Shown piece after piece: positions 9,021 through 22,687 of a stretch of 64,000 nt of DNA. The notes below the pieces were generated by a model. It searched no databases. It was not told the DNA's origin and was given only the letters and a program-made list of their open reading frames with translations. The translations under genes were made by a program, and so were the position numbers. Position 1 is the stretch's first letter; the number at the start of each line of letters is the position of its first letter. The DNA is from Deltaproteobacteria bacterium (GTDB lineage Bacteria; Myxococcota_A; Polyangia; Polyangiales; Ga0077539), in assembly GCA_947477565.1 (NCBI GenBank), contig CANJUR010000002.1, forward strand, positions 124,001 to 188,000, read 5' to 3'.

Positions 9021-11240
9021 CTACTCGCAGGCTCCGTCGGCGGCGCGCCCCGTCGGGTCTACGATCACCGCGCGCCCGGTGCGCTGGAGCGTCTGCACGA
9101 AGCACCCGTACTGCACCTTCACTGCGTCAAGCTGGGTGAAGATCGCGTGCGGGTCATACACGCCGTCACCCTCGTACTGCACCACCGCGCTGGTGATCGT
9201 CGTCGCGGGCGTGCCCCGCATCAGGTTGCCCGCGATGGGGTACGGCACGAGCCCCGCGCGACCATCGAGGCCGAGGGAGGTCTGCATCCCCGGCCAGACC
9301 GCGCGGCCGCCCTGCGGGTGCCCGTACGCGAGCGCGACCTCGTCGAAGGTGCTCGTCGAGAAGTACGAGTCCCCACGCCCGACGGGAACATACGTGGACA
9401 CCGCCGTCTTCCCCGGCAGCGGATCGCGCGAGATTCGCGGCACATACACGATCGGATCGACCGGCTCCCAGAGCGTCTGCAACAGGCCCATCGCGGGGTG
9501 CACGAAGCTGAGCGAGCGGCCCTGCAGTAGCGTTCCAATGAGCGATCCGACGCCGGGGATGATCTGCGACTCGAAGATGAAACGCGACCAATGTCCGCCG
9601 CCGCCGGTCGGGACGGCCCCGCGCACCCGCGGCTCCGTCGCTGCGATGAAGTGCGTGTACATCCCGCCCATGGACTGCCCCATGATGACGAACTGCGCCG
9701 CGTCGAAGCGCGCCTCGGTCACCCCGGCGGGCAGCGAGGCGCCCGTGCAGGCCGCGACGGTCGCCGCGGGAATACGCATCCGGGTAAGCGCCTCGAGGAG
9801 CAGGCGCTGCTCGAAGAGGCCTTGTCGGAAGGTGTCGCGCATCGCGGCGGGGTTTGTCAGGTTGAGGTAGGCGATGTCCGTGGCGCCCGGGAGGCGCTCG
9901 GGGTTCACGGGCATCGCCGCGCCCACGACTGCGAAGCCGCGAGGCGCGAGGTGGAAAGCCGTCCCCTCGTCGGGCGTGTAGCAACCCATGACGCCCTGGT
10001 ACATCCCCGGTCGGTTGTAATAGCTGGGCCGCGTCGTGGTGCAGGGGTGCGTCGCGCTCAGCGGACGCCACGGTCCGCGTGAGACGGCCTCGTCGCTGTA
10101 CCCGCCGGAGCCATGGATATTCATCACCAGCGGATAGCCCTCGGCGGGCATCGGACCTCGCGGGAGCGTCAGCACCACGGGGACGTGGTCGTAGTTGGCG
10201 ACGCCCGGGTAGGTCGTGGTCATGGGAACGCCGTCGGCCCCGAGGCGCATCAGTCCATCGGTGTTGAACGGCGGCGCGCCAAACTGAAACTGCGGCATCG
10301 TCACCGTCGCCCGAAGCTCGCAGTACCGCGGGTGCAGCGTCGGAGTGTCACCCGGCGCGAGCGCGACACCGTCCACCGTCACGTCGAAGCGCTCGACCAC
10401 GCGGTCGCCCAGCAGCGCGGTCTCCGCAACTACATCGCCGGTCGTAAACACCGTCGCGGCCACCACCGTCGCGGCGTCGATGCTGCGCAGGCGCAGCGTC
10501 TCCCACAGCGGCGCATACAGAGCGGCAGCGGCCCCCGCGCGACGCCCCGCGGGGGTACGCCCGGCGCGCAGATCGTCGAGCGCCGCGCTCGCTGCGACGG
10601 GTCGACCGCCGGCGTCGCGAAGGGCGCTGGTCAGCACGAAAGCGTAGGTTCGCCGAGGGTGCAGCACGAAGCCTGGCACTGCCGCGACGGCGAGTACGTT
10701 CTCTGCGGTGTAGCCGTCCTCGACCAGCGTAGAGGCCACCGTAGGAATGAACTGTCCGCGCTCAGAGGAGCGCGCATCGATGTCGATGAGCCACGCCGGC
10801 GAGGTGGCCGCCGGGGGAATGACCTCCGCCAGCGCCCGCGCCGCGAGCGCCCCGTCAAAGCGAAACCAGCCCACCGGAACCACCGGAAAGCCTGTTCGCA
10901 GCTGCGCCACCGGCACCGCCGAGCGCACCAGCGCCGCGGTCGCCGGAATGGGGAGGCCGGCGTAGTCCGGACCACCCGCGGCCGTGCGACGCAGGTCCGA
11001 CGGAAACGGGAGATCGTAGAAGTGCGCAGGAACCGTCGTGTCGGCGTCGAGGTCGAAGAGCGACCGCGCGGGACCAGTGCTTACATCATCATGTAAAACA
11101 TCGTGACCCGGGGAGCCGTCCGGGGATCCGCCCTCGGCTGCGTCCGTCGCCACCGCGGCGTCCACCGGCGCGGGCGCCGGGTCGGAGGAGCATCCAGAAG
11201 CGAGGGCGGTCGCCAACAACATCACCGACAGTGCGCGCAT
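9021..11240 (-). CDS. Lipoprotein with alpha/beta-hydrolase-like domain
   Basis: Lipobox ALASGCSSDP; nucleophile elbow VIMGQSMGGMYTHF; VMNIHGSGGY oxyanion-like motif. Confidence 0.7.
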   Translation of the reverse strand: MRALSVMLLATALASGCSSDPAPAPVDAAVATDAAEGGSPDGSPGHDVLHDDVSTGPARSLFDLDADTTVPAHFYDLPFPSDLRRTAAGGPDYAGLPIPATAALVRSAVPVAQLRTGFPVVPVGWFRFDGALAARALAEVIPPAATSPAWLIDIDARSSERGQFIPTVASTLVEDGYTAENVLAVAAVPGFVLHPRRTYAFVLTSALRDAGGRPVAASAALDDLRAGRTPAGRRAGAAAALYAPLWETLRLRSIDAATVVAATVFTTGDVVAETALLGDRVVERFDVTVDGVALAPGDTPTLHPRYCELRATVTMPQFQFGAPPFNTDGLMRLGADGVPMTTTYPGVANYDHVPVVLTLPRGPMPAEGYPLVMNIHGSGGYSDEAVSRGPWRPLSATHPCTTTRPSYYNRPGMYQGVMGCYTPDEGTAFHLAPRGFAVVGAAMPVNPERLPGATDIAYLNLTNPAAMRDTFRQGLFEQRLLLEALTRMRIPAATVAACTGASLPAGVTEARFDAAQFVIMGQSMGGMYTHFIAATEPRVRGAVPTGGGGHWSRFIFESQIIPGVGSLIGTLLQGRSLSFVHPAMGLLQTLWEPVDPIVYVPRISRDPLPGKTAVSTYVPVGRGDSYFSTSTFDEVALAYGHPQGGRAVWPGMQTSLGLDGRAGLVPYPIAGNLMRGTPATTITSAVVQYEGDGVYDPHAIFTQLDAVKVQYGCFVQTLQRTGRAVIVDPTGRAADGACE

Positions 11241-11358
11241 GGGTCGGCATCTTCACCACCAAGCCGCCGAGCGAATCAACCCGCGCGTGGAGGACACCCT
11301 CCCCCCCGGTTGGTTGGACGCCGCTGTCATCCGATGCTACCCCTCAATCGGCCGAGTG

Positions 11359-11372
11359 ACTGACACGTCAGT
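11359..11372. promoter_or_regulatory. Candidate operator ACTGAC-AC-GTCAGT
   Basis: 6-bp arms with 2-bp spacer in the divergent intergenic region 39 bp upstream of the activase start. Confidence 0.45.
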
Positions 11373-11410
11373 TCAGTGGCTCGACAGCAGGCGATTGCCG
11401 GGAGAATTCG

Positions 11411-15009
<3,599 letters not shown>

Positions 15010-15013
<4 letters not shown>

Positions 15014-16989
15014 GTGACGTTCAACGAGTGCAGAGGAGCGACGCGATGGTGATGCAGACCGAAGGTTCGAAGGTGCGGCTACCGGTGATGGGCAACCCGA
15101 TCGCGGCGAAGCCCGCTGCGCCCGACGTCGTCGACGTCGACGTCGAGGCCGAGCTCAAGGCGTGGGAAGACGCAGAGCGCGAGCGGCTCGGCATGCGGGA
15201 AGACCGTCGGCAGTGGGCCGACGGCATGCTCAAGCCGACGATGACCAAGGCCGAGAAAAGCAAGGTCACCCTGCTCATCTCGGGCCTCACCGCCGCGCAA
15301 GACTTCCTCACCGAGGGCGCCCTCCGGGGCCTCGGATACAACGTCACGTATTTCGGTGTCGCCAACAGCGCGGGGCTGCAGACGGGCAAGGAGTTCGGCA
15401 ACCGGGGCCAGTGCAACCCGACCTACTTCACCGTCGGCTCGCTCGTGAAGCACCTCATCGACCTGCGCGACGTCGACGGGCTCTCGAGCGAAGAGATCGT
15501 GAAGAACTACGTGTTCTTGACGGCCGGCGCGTGCGGGCCGTGCCGCTTCGGCATGTACGTCACCGAGTACCGCAAGGCCCTCCGCGACGCGGGCTTCGAC
15601 GGCTTCCGCGTGATGCTCTTCCAGCAGCAGGGCGGCCTCTCGCAGGCCACCGGCGACGACGTCGGGCTGGAGATGAACCCGGAGTTCTTCATCGCCATCA
15701 TCAAGGCCATCGTCTGCGGCGACGTGGTCAACGCGATGTCCTACCGCGTGCGGCCCTACGAGGTCGTGCAGGGATCAACCAACGAGGCGATCAAGCAGGT
15801 GAAGCAGATCCTCTACGAGGCGCTTTACCAGAAGACCAACATCTTCCTGGCGCTCTTCAAGGCGCGGAAGATCTTCGAGGCCGTGCAGGTCGACAAGCTG
15901 CGGGTGCGCCCGAAGGTCTGCATCATCGGCGAGTTCTGGGCGATGACCACCGAGGGCGACGGCAACTATCACCTGCAGAAGTTTCTCGAGTCCGAAGGGG
16001 CCGAGAACGACATCCAGCTGACGACGTCGTGGCTGCTCTACAACATCTGGGAAGTCGCTCGCGACACCCGCGAGCGTCGCGACCTGCGCGAGTCTGACGG
16101 CGGCCAGTACGGCCTCAGCGGCTTCGAGGGCTTCGGCGTTGCCAAGCGCCTAGCGACGATGCGCCTCGCCGAGACTGCGCTACGCGTAGGGTTCCAGTGC
16201 TTCGCGCAGCCGCTGGGCCTGGGCGGCTACACCCTGCCCGACATGGACCACGTCGCCGAGGTCGCCTCGGGCTTCTACTCCAACGACCTGCGCGGCGGCG
16301 AAGGGCACATGGAGGTCGGCAAGCTCATCGTCAACGTCGTGGGACAGAAGGCCCACATGACGCTCAGCGTGAAGCCCTTCGGCTGCATGCCCTCGTCCGG
16401 CGTCTCGGACGGCGTGCAGTCGCTCATCACCGCGCGCTTTCCCGGAACCATCTTCTGCGCGGTGGAGACCAGCGGCGACGGCGCCACGAACTTCTACTCG
16501 CGCGTGCAGATGTACATGTTCAAGGCGCGCCTCGCGGCCGAGGAGGAGTACCGCAAGACCCTCGTCGCCTGCGGCGTCACCGAAGTGCAGTTGCGTGAGT
16601 TTCTCGCGAAGAACCCGAAGTACGCCTCGGCGCTGCACAAGGCGCCACACCGGGCAAACGGCTCCACGGCGGACCTCATCTACCAGGTGGCGCCGTACAT
16701 CACGCAGACCCGGGCGCAGCGCACTCTGGGCTCGCTGAAGAGCATCGTGGCGAGCGCGCGTACGGCCGCGACGACGGTTCCGGTCGTCGCCCGCAAGGTC
16801 GTCGCGAGCGTGCGTTCGGAGGACTTTCGCTCGCAGGTGCGAGCCGACGCCGAGCTTCTCACCGACCTCGTCCGCGGCCGCGTGAAGGAACACTACGGAC
16901 CGCTCCTCGAGCGCCTCGCGACGCGCGCGATGTTCGACAAGGACCCGCTTCCGACGACCGCCTCCGGGCAGCCCGTCGCGCAGGCGTAG
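15010..16989 (+). CDS. CoA-dehydratase/activase-associated partner protein (COG3581-like)
   Basis: ATGA-coupled to the activase; GNRGQCNPTYFTVGSLVKHL, TAGACGPCRFGMYVTEYRKAL, MPSSGVSDGVQSLI motifs. Confidence 0.78.
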
Positions 16990-17041
16990 CGCCGGTCGAG
17001 ATCCCACCGTCCTCGCGGACGATGCGCTACAACCACCACCG

Positions 17042-17422
17042 ATGCAGTTGCTCTTCGTGGTGGTCGGCGCGGTCGCCATCTTCTGGTGGTTTGACATCCA
17101 TTCCGACCTCTTCTGTCTCTCCATCCTCGGTGGCCGCGTGCTTGTTGTGCGAGGTCGCGCCCCGGCGCGCTTCGTCGTAGACGTCCGCGACCTCATCGCC
17201 CGCGCGGGCGTCGTCAGCGCCAGCATCCGCGCGCGGCCCACGGAGCGGGGCGGTCGATTGGTCTTCTCCGGCGACCTCGACGAGGGTACCCAGCAGCGCC
17301 TGCGCAACGTATTCGGGCTCATTCCAGCGGTGCAGCTACGGACGGCGCCCGCCATCCCACGACCGACGCCGGGCCAGCGCCTCGGCATCGCCTGGGTGGC
17401 CTGGCTCTTCAATCGCCCCTAG
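17042..17422 (+). CDS. Small membrane protein, DUF3634-like
   Basis: N-terminal TM then GGRVLVVRGRAPARFVVDVRDLIARAGVVSASIRARP...GTQQRLRNVFG. Confidence 0.6.
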   Translation: MQLLFVVVGAVAIFWWFDIHSDLFCLSILGGRVLVVRGRAPARFVVDVRDLIARAGVVSASIRARPTERGGRLVFSGDLDEGTQQRLRNVFGLIPAVQLRTAPAIPRPTPGQRLGIAWVAWLFNRP

Positions 17423-18177
17423 CGCGTCGTCAGCGCTGCAAACGGATCGGGTCCGGCGACCAGCGCCCCGAGCGTCTCAGCCCCGGCAACCTCCCGAATC
17501 TCCATCCGTTTTGGGCCGATCTGGTGAATCGTGGCGACGAGCGCGCCGGTGGAGAGTCGAGTCCAGCCTTCCCAGGTCGCCTCGAGGCCGCCGATGGGCA
17601 ACACGGACACCCACATTCGCCACGCCCGTGGGCGACCGCTCGCATCGAATATCCAGAGGTAGCTGTCGCCCGGCGTCACACCGCCGGAGTGATATCGCAA
17701 CAGCAGCGCGTCCTGCCCATCGGGACCGCGCGCTACGGCACGGATCACGCCGTCGTCGAAGGCCTTCGCGGTCGGGTTGAGCCAGAACGAGTCGTTGATC
17801 CACCGACGCCAGGTGGTGTCGAGGGCCGCGTCGAGTTCGTGGCCGCTAAGGGCCTGCGCACCCCGCCAGGCGAGTCCGCGGCGCGTCGTGAGGTTGAGCA
17901 GCACCCGCTGGTCGCCGTGCTCGAAGCGCTCGAAGCCGCGGGCGCGGTCCCACAGATGGCGGTCGCCGTTGAAGAAGGTCCATCGGACGGCGTCGGTGCG
18001 GGCCCAGGCGTCGGCGTTTACGGCCGCGAGCATCCGCCGCGCGAGTGCGTCGCCGTCGCCGGCCACCACCGTGGGCATCGGGTGTCGAAAGAACCCCCAC
18101 GCTGCCACGACAAGCCCCCCGAGCAGCGCCACAAGGGCCAGCGCGGCGCGCAGTACTCTCTTCAATATCTTTGGCAT
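17419..18177 (-). CDS. Hypothetical membrane-anchored protein
   Basis: N-terminal TM (LRAALALVALLGGLVVAAWGFF) and a long open frame; convergent with the previous gene, sharing CTAG at the stops. Confidence 0.6.
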   Translation of the reverse strand: MPKILKRVLRAALALVALLGGLVVAAWGFFRHPMPTVVAGDGDALARRMLAAVNADAWARTDAVRWTFFNGDRHLWDRARGFERFEHGDQRVLLNLTTRRGLAWRGAQALSGHELDAALDTTWRRWINDSFWLNPTAKAFDDGVIRAVARGPDGQDALLLRYHSGGVTPGDSYLWIFDASGRPRAWRMWVSVLPIGGLEATWEGWTRLSTGALVATIHQIGPKRMEIREVAGAETLGALVAGPDPFAALTTR

Positions 18178-18297
18178 CGTCGGTGGTCCTGTGCTTCGGT
18201 AACAGGCTTCATACAGCCACGGAAGCGATGGCGTAGATCACGGCCGACCGCGCGCTTGTAGTACGATCGAATACCGAGATTTTGAGCATGCGAGGTC

Positions 18298-18846
18298 TTG
18301 TTCATCATGGAAGTCACGATGGTTTTGAAGCTCCTCTTGACTGGCTGTCTCATTGGAGTCAGCAGCGGACTCCTGGGCACTGGCGGCGGCGTACTGGTCA
18401 TTCCGGCTCTGGTGATGTTCTTCGGGTTTTCCCAGCAGCGTGCCGTCGGTACAAGCCTCGCGATGCTACTCCCGCCCATCGGAGTCCTTGCGGTCTTGCG
18501 TTATGCCCGCGCCGGCCAAGTCGATTGGAGCGTCGCCATGGTGATCGCCGCCGCCTTCGCCGTCGGTGCCTCGCTCGGCGCCTGGATCATCACCCAGGGA
18601 TGGATCTCCGAGCGGATCATGCGCCTCCTTTTCGTGACCTTCCTGCTGGTCATCGCGGGAAACATGTTATTTCGCAGCGAGCGCCGGGTCTGGGCGGCCC
18701 TCTCCACCCTCGCCCTGGGCAGCGCCTACGGCCTCGCTTACCTTGTACTTCGCCTACTGGGCAAGCACTGGGAGAGCGACCTTCGACTCTCGACTCGCTA
18801 TCGGGCGCAAATCGACACTCCGATCGCACCCGACTACGAAATCTGA
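18298..18846 (+). CDS. Half-length TauE/SafE-like membrane protein
   Basis: LTGCLIGVSSGLLGTGGGVLVIPALVMFFGFSQQRAVGTSLAMLLPP is the TauE/SafE N-terminal motif; the protein ends after about four TMs. Confidence 0.75.
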   Translation: MFIMEVTMVLKLLLTGCLIGVSSGLLGTGGGVLVIPALVMFFGFSQQRAVGTSLAMLLPPIGVLAVLRYARAGQVDWSVAMVIAAAFAVGASLGAWIITQGWISERIMRLLFVTFLLVIAGNMLFRSERRVWAALSTLALGSAYGLAYLVLRLLGKHWESDLRLSTRYRAQIDTPIAPDYEI

Positions 18847-19032
18847 GGGGGTCGGGCTACCGATTTTCCGGCGTCAACCGGGACACTTTCTCGTGTTTCG
18901 TAGGGCGTTCGGGTGTTCGTGGAAGACCCCATGTGCGCGGCAAACATGGGTGACTATCTGCCTCGTGCAGACTGCCAGCGGACCGAAAGTCACTGTAGTT
19001 TACGAGTCTACCGAGGACGCATTAGAGCGGAC

Positions 19033-20238
19033 TCAAGCGCTCGCGGCGGTGGCTTCCGGCGAGTGCTGAGCGTCTTCGTCCACGGGATCCGGGGCGACGA
19101 CGACCTGCGGATGACCGGCGCGCTGCGCTGCGAGGTACGGCTGATAGTGCCGCTCTTGAAACCTATCGGCAAAGTCGCGCCACGCGGTCACTCCGCCGAG
19201 CAGGCGATAGAGTCGAATGAACGCAAACGAGATATCGGGCTGCCACCAGAGGAATCCAGCGCGCACGCTCTGCGGAAAGAGGTGGTGGTTGTTGTGCCAC
19301 TCGCCCGCGACGAGTCCCGGCCAGAACGCGTTGATGGAGAGGTTGCGACGGTCGAACTCGATGCCATCGCGCCGACGGTCTTTGCCGCCGGCATGGAGGT
19401 CATAGTTGTGCGCGCGAATGCCGATGCCCCAGACGGCGGCCCAACCGAAGAGTGCAGTCGCGAGCGCATGGCCGCCCATCATGTAGAAGATGGTGTACCA
19501 GGCCGCCCAGTTGAGCGCGAAGTGGGCCCAGGTGCGCGCCGGGTGCGCGATGCTTCCCCAGTGTTGGTATTGCTCATACGAGTTGAGCTTTACCCCGGTA
19601 TGACCAATGAGCGCAGCGACGCGCTCATAGTCCCTGGGGGAGAGGGTCTTGCTGATGGGCTGGTGAAGCTCCGCCGCGAGGAAGCAATAGAGCAATCCCG
19701 CCTGCGCGTTGTACGGATCGCCCGGCATATCGGAATAGGCGTGGTGCACATGGTGAGAGACCACGTAGGTCTCTTCGGGGACGATCTTGATCGAGAGATC
19801 GCGACACAGGGCGCGGGCGAAGCTGTTGCGGAAGGTAAACGCGCGGTGCGTGGAGTACCGATGCAACCAGACGGTGCCGTGGGTGCCGATCCACACCATG
19901 CTGTAGAGAAAGCCCGCGAGCATCAGCTTCCAACTGAAGTATCTGGTCAAGAACACCAGGCCGAAGGGGATGAGCGAGAGGGTCCAGAACCAGCCGGTGA
20001 TCGCGAGCCAGCGCTTGCGATTGCCGAATACGTTCATCCGAGAGCGCCATTCCCGCATGATTTCCGCGGTGGTGGGCTTGAAGAGAGCACCGTCCCTGGT
20101 CCAGCCGTAGCTGGGTTCCTGGAGCACACGGGCGAGCAGTGGGAGCGCCATCAATCGGAACCTCTCGCGATCGACCGCACGGTCGCGCCAGGCCGATCGC
20201 GGTAGCCGGAGCGCGCGCGGATACTCCCACGCACTCAC
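19033..20238 (-). CDS. Fatty acid / acyl-CoA desaturase
   Basis: Three histidine boxes: HRYSTH, HHVHH and HNNHH, between hydrophobic segments. Confidence 0.88.
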   Translation of the reverse strand: MSAWEYPRALRLPRSAWRDRAVDRERFRLMALPLLARVLQEPSYGWTRDGALFKPTTAEIMREWRSRMNVFGNRKRWLAITGWFWTLSLIPFGLVFLTRYFSWKLMLAGFLYSMVWIGTHGTVWLHRYSTHRAFTFRNSFARALCRDLSIKIVPEETYVVSHHVHHAYSDMPGDPYNAQAGLLYCFLAAELHQPISKTLSPRDYERVAALIGHTGVKLNSYEQYQHWGSIAHPARTWAHFALNWAAWYTIFYMMGGHALATALFGWAAVWGIGIRAHNYDLHAGGKDRRRDGIEFDRRNLSINAFWPGLVAGEWHNNHHLFPQSVRAGFLWWQPDISFAFIRLYRLLGGVTAWRDFADRFQERHYQPYLAAQRAGHPQVVVAPDPVDEDAQHSPEATAASA

Positions 20239-20386
20239 GCCGCCCCGCCATAAGGTCGAATGACGAAATCGGTGCGTCAGGGGTTACGCACGCTTCGCCC
20301 CTTCGCTCGACGGCCACGGCGGGTTGGAGTAGTGAAGCGCCGCCTCTGATCAACCCCCGACACTTCCCGTACCCGAAGGACCTCCG

Positions 20387-21484
20387 ATGGCGCTGAAAGT
20401 CGCAATCGTGGGCCTGCCCAACGTGGGCAAGTCCACCCTGTTCAACGCGCTCACGCAGACCGCGGCGGCGCAGGCCGCCAACTACCCGTTCTGCACCATC
20501 GAGCCCAACGTCGGCGACGTCGCCGTCCCCGAAGGGCGCCTCGACGTGCTCGCGAAGATCGTCGGCTCGAAGGAGATCATCCCGGCGCGAATCAACTTCG
20601 TGGACATCGCGGGCCTGGTGCGCGGCGCGTCCAAGGGCGAAGGGCTGGGCAACCAGTTTCTCGCGAACATCCGCGACTGTGACGCCGTCGCCTTCGTGGC
20701 GCGCTGCTTCATCGACGACGAAATCATCCACGTGGAGAACCGCGTCGATCCGATTTCCGACCTCGACATCATCGAGACCGAGTTGATGCTCGCCGACCTT
20801 GAGAGCCTCGAGAAGCGCACCATCACCCTGGAGAAGCGCGCGCGCGGCGGCGACAAGGAGGCCATCTCCACGCTGCGCCTCGTGAAGGTCGCCCTCGATC
20901 TGCTCAACGCGGGCCGCCCTGCCCGTGCCGCGGTCATCGCGCCAGAGGACGAGAAGGCCTGGCGCATGCTGCAGTTGCTCACCTCGAAGCCATCGCTCTT
21001 CGTTTGCAACGTCGATGAGGGCTCCGCCGATCTGGGCAACGATCTCTCTGCGAAGGTGGCCGCGCGGGCCGCCCAGGATGGCAGCCGCTCCGTGGTGATC
21101 TCCGCCCGCATCGAGAGCGAGATTGCCCTGCTCGCGGCGGACGACCGCAAGGACTTCCTGGACACCCTCGGGCTGACGGAGCCCGGGCTAAACCGCCTCA
21201 TTCGCGAGGCATACGCCCTGCTCGGACTTCGCACCTACTTCACCGTGGGCCCGAAGGAGGCGCGCGCCTGGACCATCCAGGCGGGAGCCACCGCGCCGGT
21301 TGCCGCGGGGGTGATTCACACGGACTTCGAGAAGACCTTCATTCGCGCGGAGACCATCGCCTACGATGATTTCGTGCGCCTCAAGGGTGAGTCCGGCGCG
21401 CGCGACGCCGGTCGCCTCCGCCTCGAAGGCAAGGAGTACGTGGTGTTGGACGGCGACGTGATGCACTTCCGCACCGGCGCCTGA
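20387..21484 (+). CDS. ychF: Redox-regulated ATPase/GTPase YchF
   Basis: VAIVGLPNVGKSTLFNALTQTAAAQAANYPFCTIEPNVG; TGS-like C-terminus GPKEARAWTIQAGATAPVAAGVIHTDFEKTFIRAE. Confidence 0.97.
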   Translation: MALKVAIVGLPNVGKSTLFNALTQTAAAQAANYPFCTIEPNVGDVAVPEGRLDVLAKIVGSKEIIPARINFVDIAGLVRGASKGEGLGNQFLANIRDCDAVAFVARCFIDDEIIHVENRVDPISDLDIIETELMLADLESLEKRTITLEKRARGGDKEAISTLRLVKVALDLLNAGRPARAAVIAPEDEKAWRMLQLLTSKPSLFVCNVDEGSADLGNDLSAKVAARAAQDGSRSVVISARIESEIALLAADDRKDFLDTLGLTEPGLNRLIREAYALLGLRTYFTVGPKEARAWTIQAGATAPVAAGVIHTDFEKTFIRAETIAYDDFVRLKGESGARDAGRLRLEGKEYVVLDGDVMHFRTGA

Positions 21485-21574
21485 CCGCAGCGGAGTTGTC
21501 GTCCTTCAGACGTCTGCATCCAACATGGCGGTCCCCGGGGCGGCCCGGTCGGTGATACGATATCGCCCGTTGCC

Positions 21575-22687
21575 GTGACCCTCTTGCCCCCGCCCTGGCT
21601 CGTAGATCCGTTGCCCTGGCATGCCGCGGCGTCCCCGCTTGAGATTCCCCGTGCGCCCATCGATCCAGAGACCGAGTCGGCCCTGCATTTGGGTCGGTAT
21701 GTTCCGGTGTTTGGGTGGGGCGCGACGGAGGACGAAGCACGACGGGTGATCGCCCTGGTCGCCCGGGCCTACTCCACCGAGGCCGACCCCGGGGCCATGG
21801 GCATCCTCTCCGCGATGCTACTGCACCCCACCCTCGGGACGCGACCGGTGACCTGGCTGGCGGACGCCATTCGGGCAGGCACCGCGCCCACGGCGTGGGG
21901 CAAGGTTGCACTGGCCGCAGCGGGCCTGCTCGGCGCCGGCGACTCCGTCCGCGCGGAGTTCGGCGAGCCTCTATTGGACTGTCCCGCGCTGCGTGCCGAC
22001 GCGCTCCGCACCGTGGCCGTCGGCGGCGCCGAGCAGTACACGTTTCCCGAGGCTTTCGCGCGGCTTTGCGCTGCGGAAAAGGAGTTTGCGGGCACCCGGG
22101 GGGCCGAGTCGTTTACGGCACTCCGAGCGTGGTTTGAGTTGGTACTTGCGCGACGCTGGGCGGCGCTTGAGACCCTGCGGGAGATTCGGGTCGAGTCGCT
22201 CCCGGCGGCGGATGCCTGGCTCGTGTCGGCGGGGTTATTTCTTGTCGGTGACGATGGTGCCAAGGGGCGGATGACCGAGTACGCGAGCCTCGCCCTGGAG
22301 GGCCTCTCGCCGGTGGCGCCGCGGGTGGTGCCGATTCTCGCGCGGGAGCTCGCGGAGCTGGTGTCGCACTCCTGGGCGCGGCGCTGGGACCACCTGCGGT
22401 GCGCGGCGGCGAAGGACCACGCGGCGGCGGCGGTGCGCGCGTGGCTGAGCGCGGCGCTGTATGAGCCGCACGATGAGGGCACCGATCACGACACGCTCGG
22501 CCCAGAGATGACCAAGGCCGCCAAAGAGGCGCGCGCGCTCGTCGGAGGCTTCCTCCTCGACTGGTTTGTCCCCGACCGCGAAGCACGCTCCCGGGTTGAC
22601 CGCTGGGCGGGCGACGTACTGCGGGTCTACCATCGACTCCACGGCGCTTCGATGCTCGGCGGCGTGCTCGACGAGGTGATCGGATGA
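21575..22687 (+). CDS. Hypothetical protein
   Basis: Long open frame, ATGA-coupled to the next gene; no recognised domain. Confidence 0.6.
   Translation: MTLLPPPWLVDPLPWHAAASPLEIPRAPIDPETESALHLGRYVPVFGWGATEDEARRVIALVARAYSTEADPGAMGILSAMLLHPTLGTRPVTWLADAIRAGTAPTAWGKVALAAAGLLGAGDSVRAEFGEPLLDCPALRADALRTVAVGGAEQYTFPEAFARLCAAEKEFAGTRGAESFTALRAWFELVLARRWAALETLREIRVESLPAADAWLVSAGLFLVGDDGAKGRMTEYASLALEGLSPVAPRVVPILARELAELVSHSWARRWDHLRCAAAKDHAAAAVRAWLSAALYEPHDEGTDHDTLGPEMTKAAKEARALVGGFLLDWFVPDREARSRVDRWAGDVLRVYHRLHGASMLGGVLDEVIG

Noticed and set aside
18913-20205. 430-aa plus ORF overlapping the desaturase
   Set aside because: Antisense to a gene with three intact histidine boxes.
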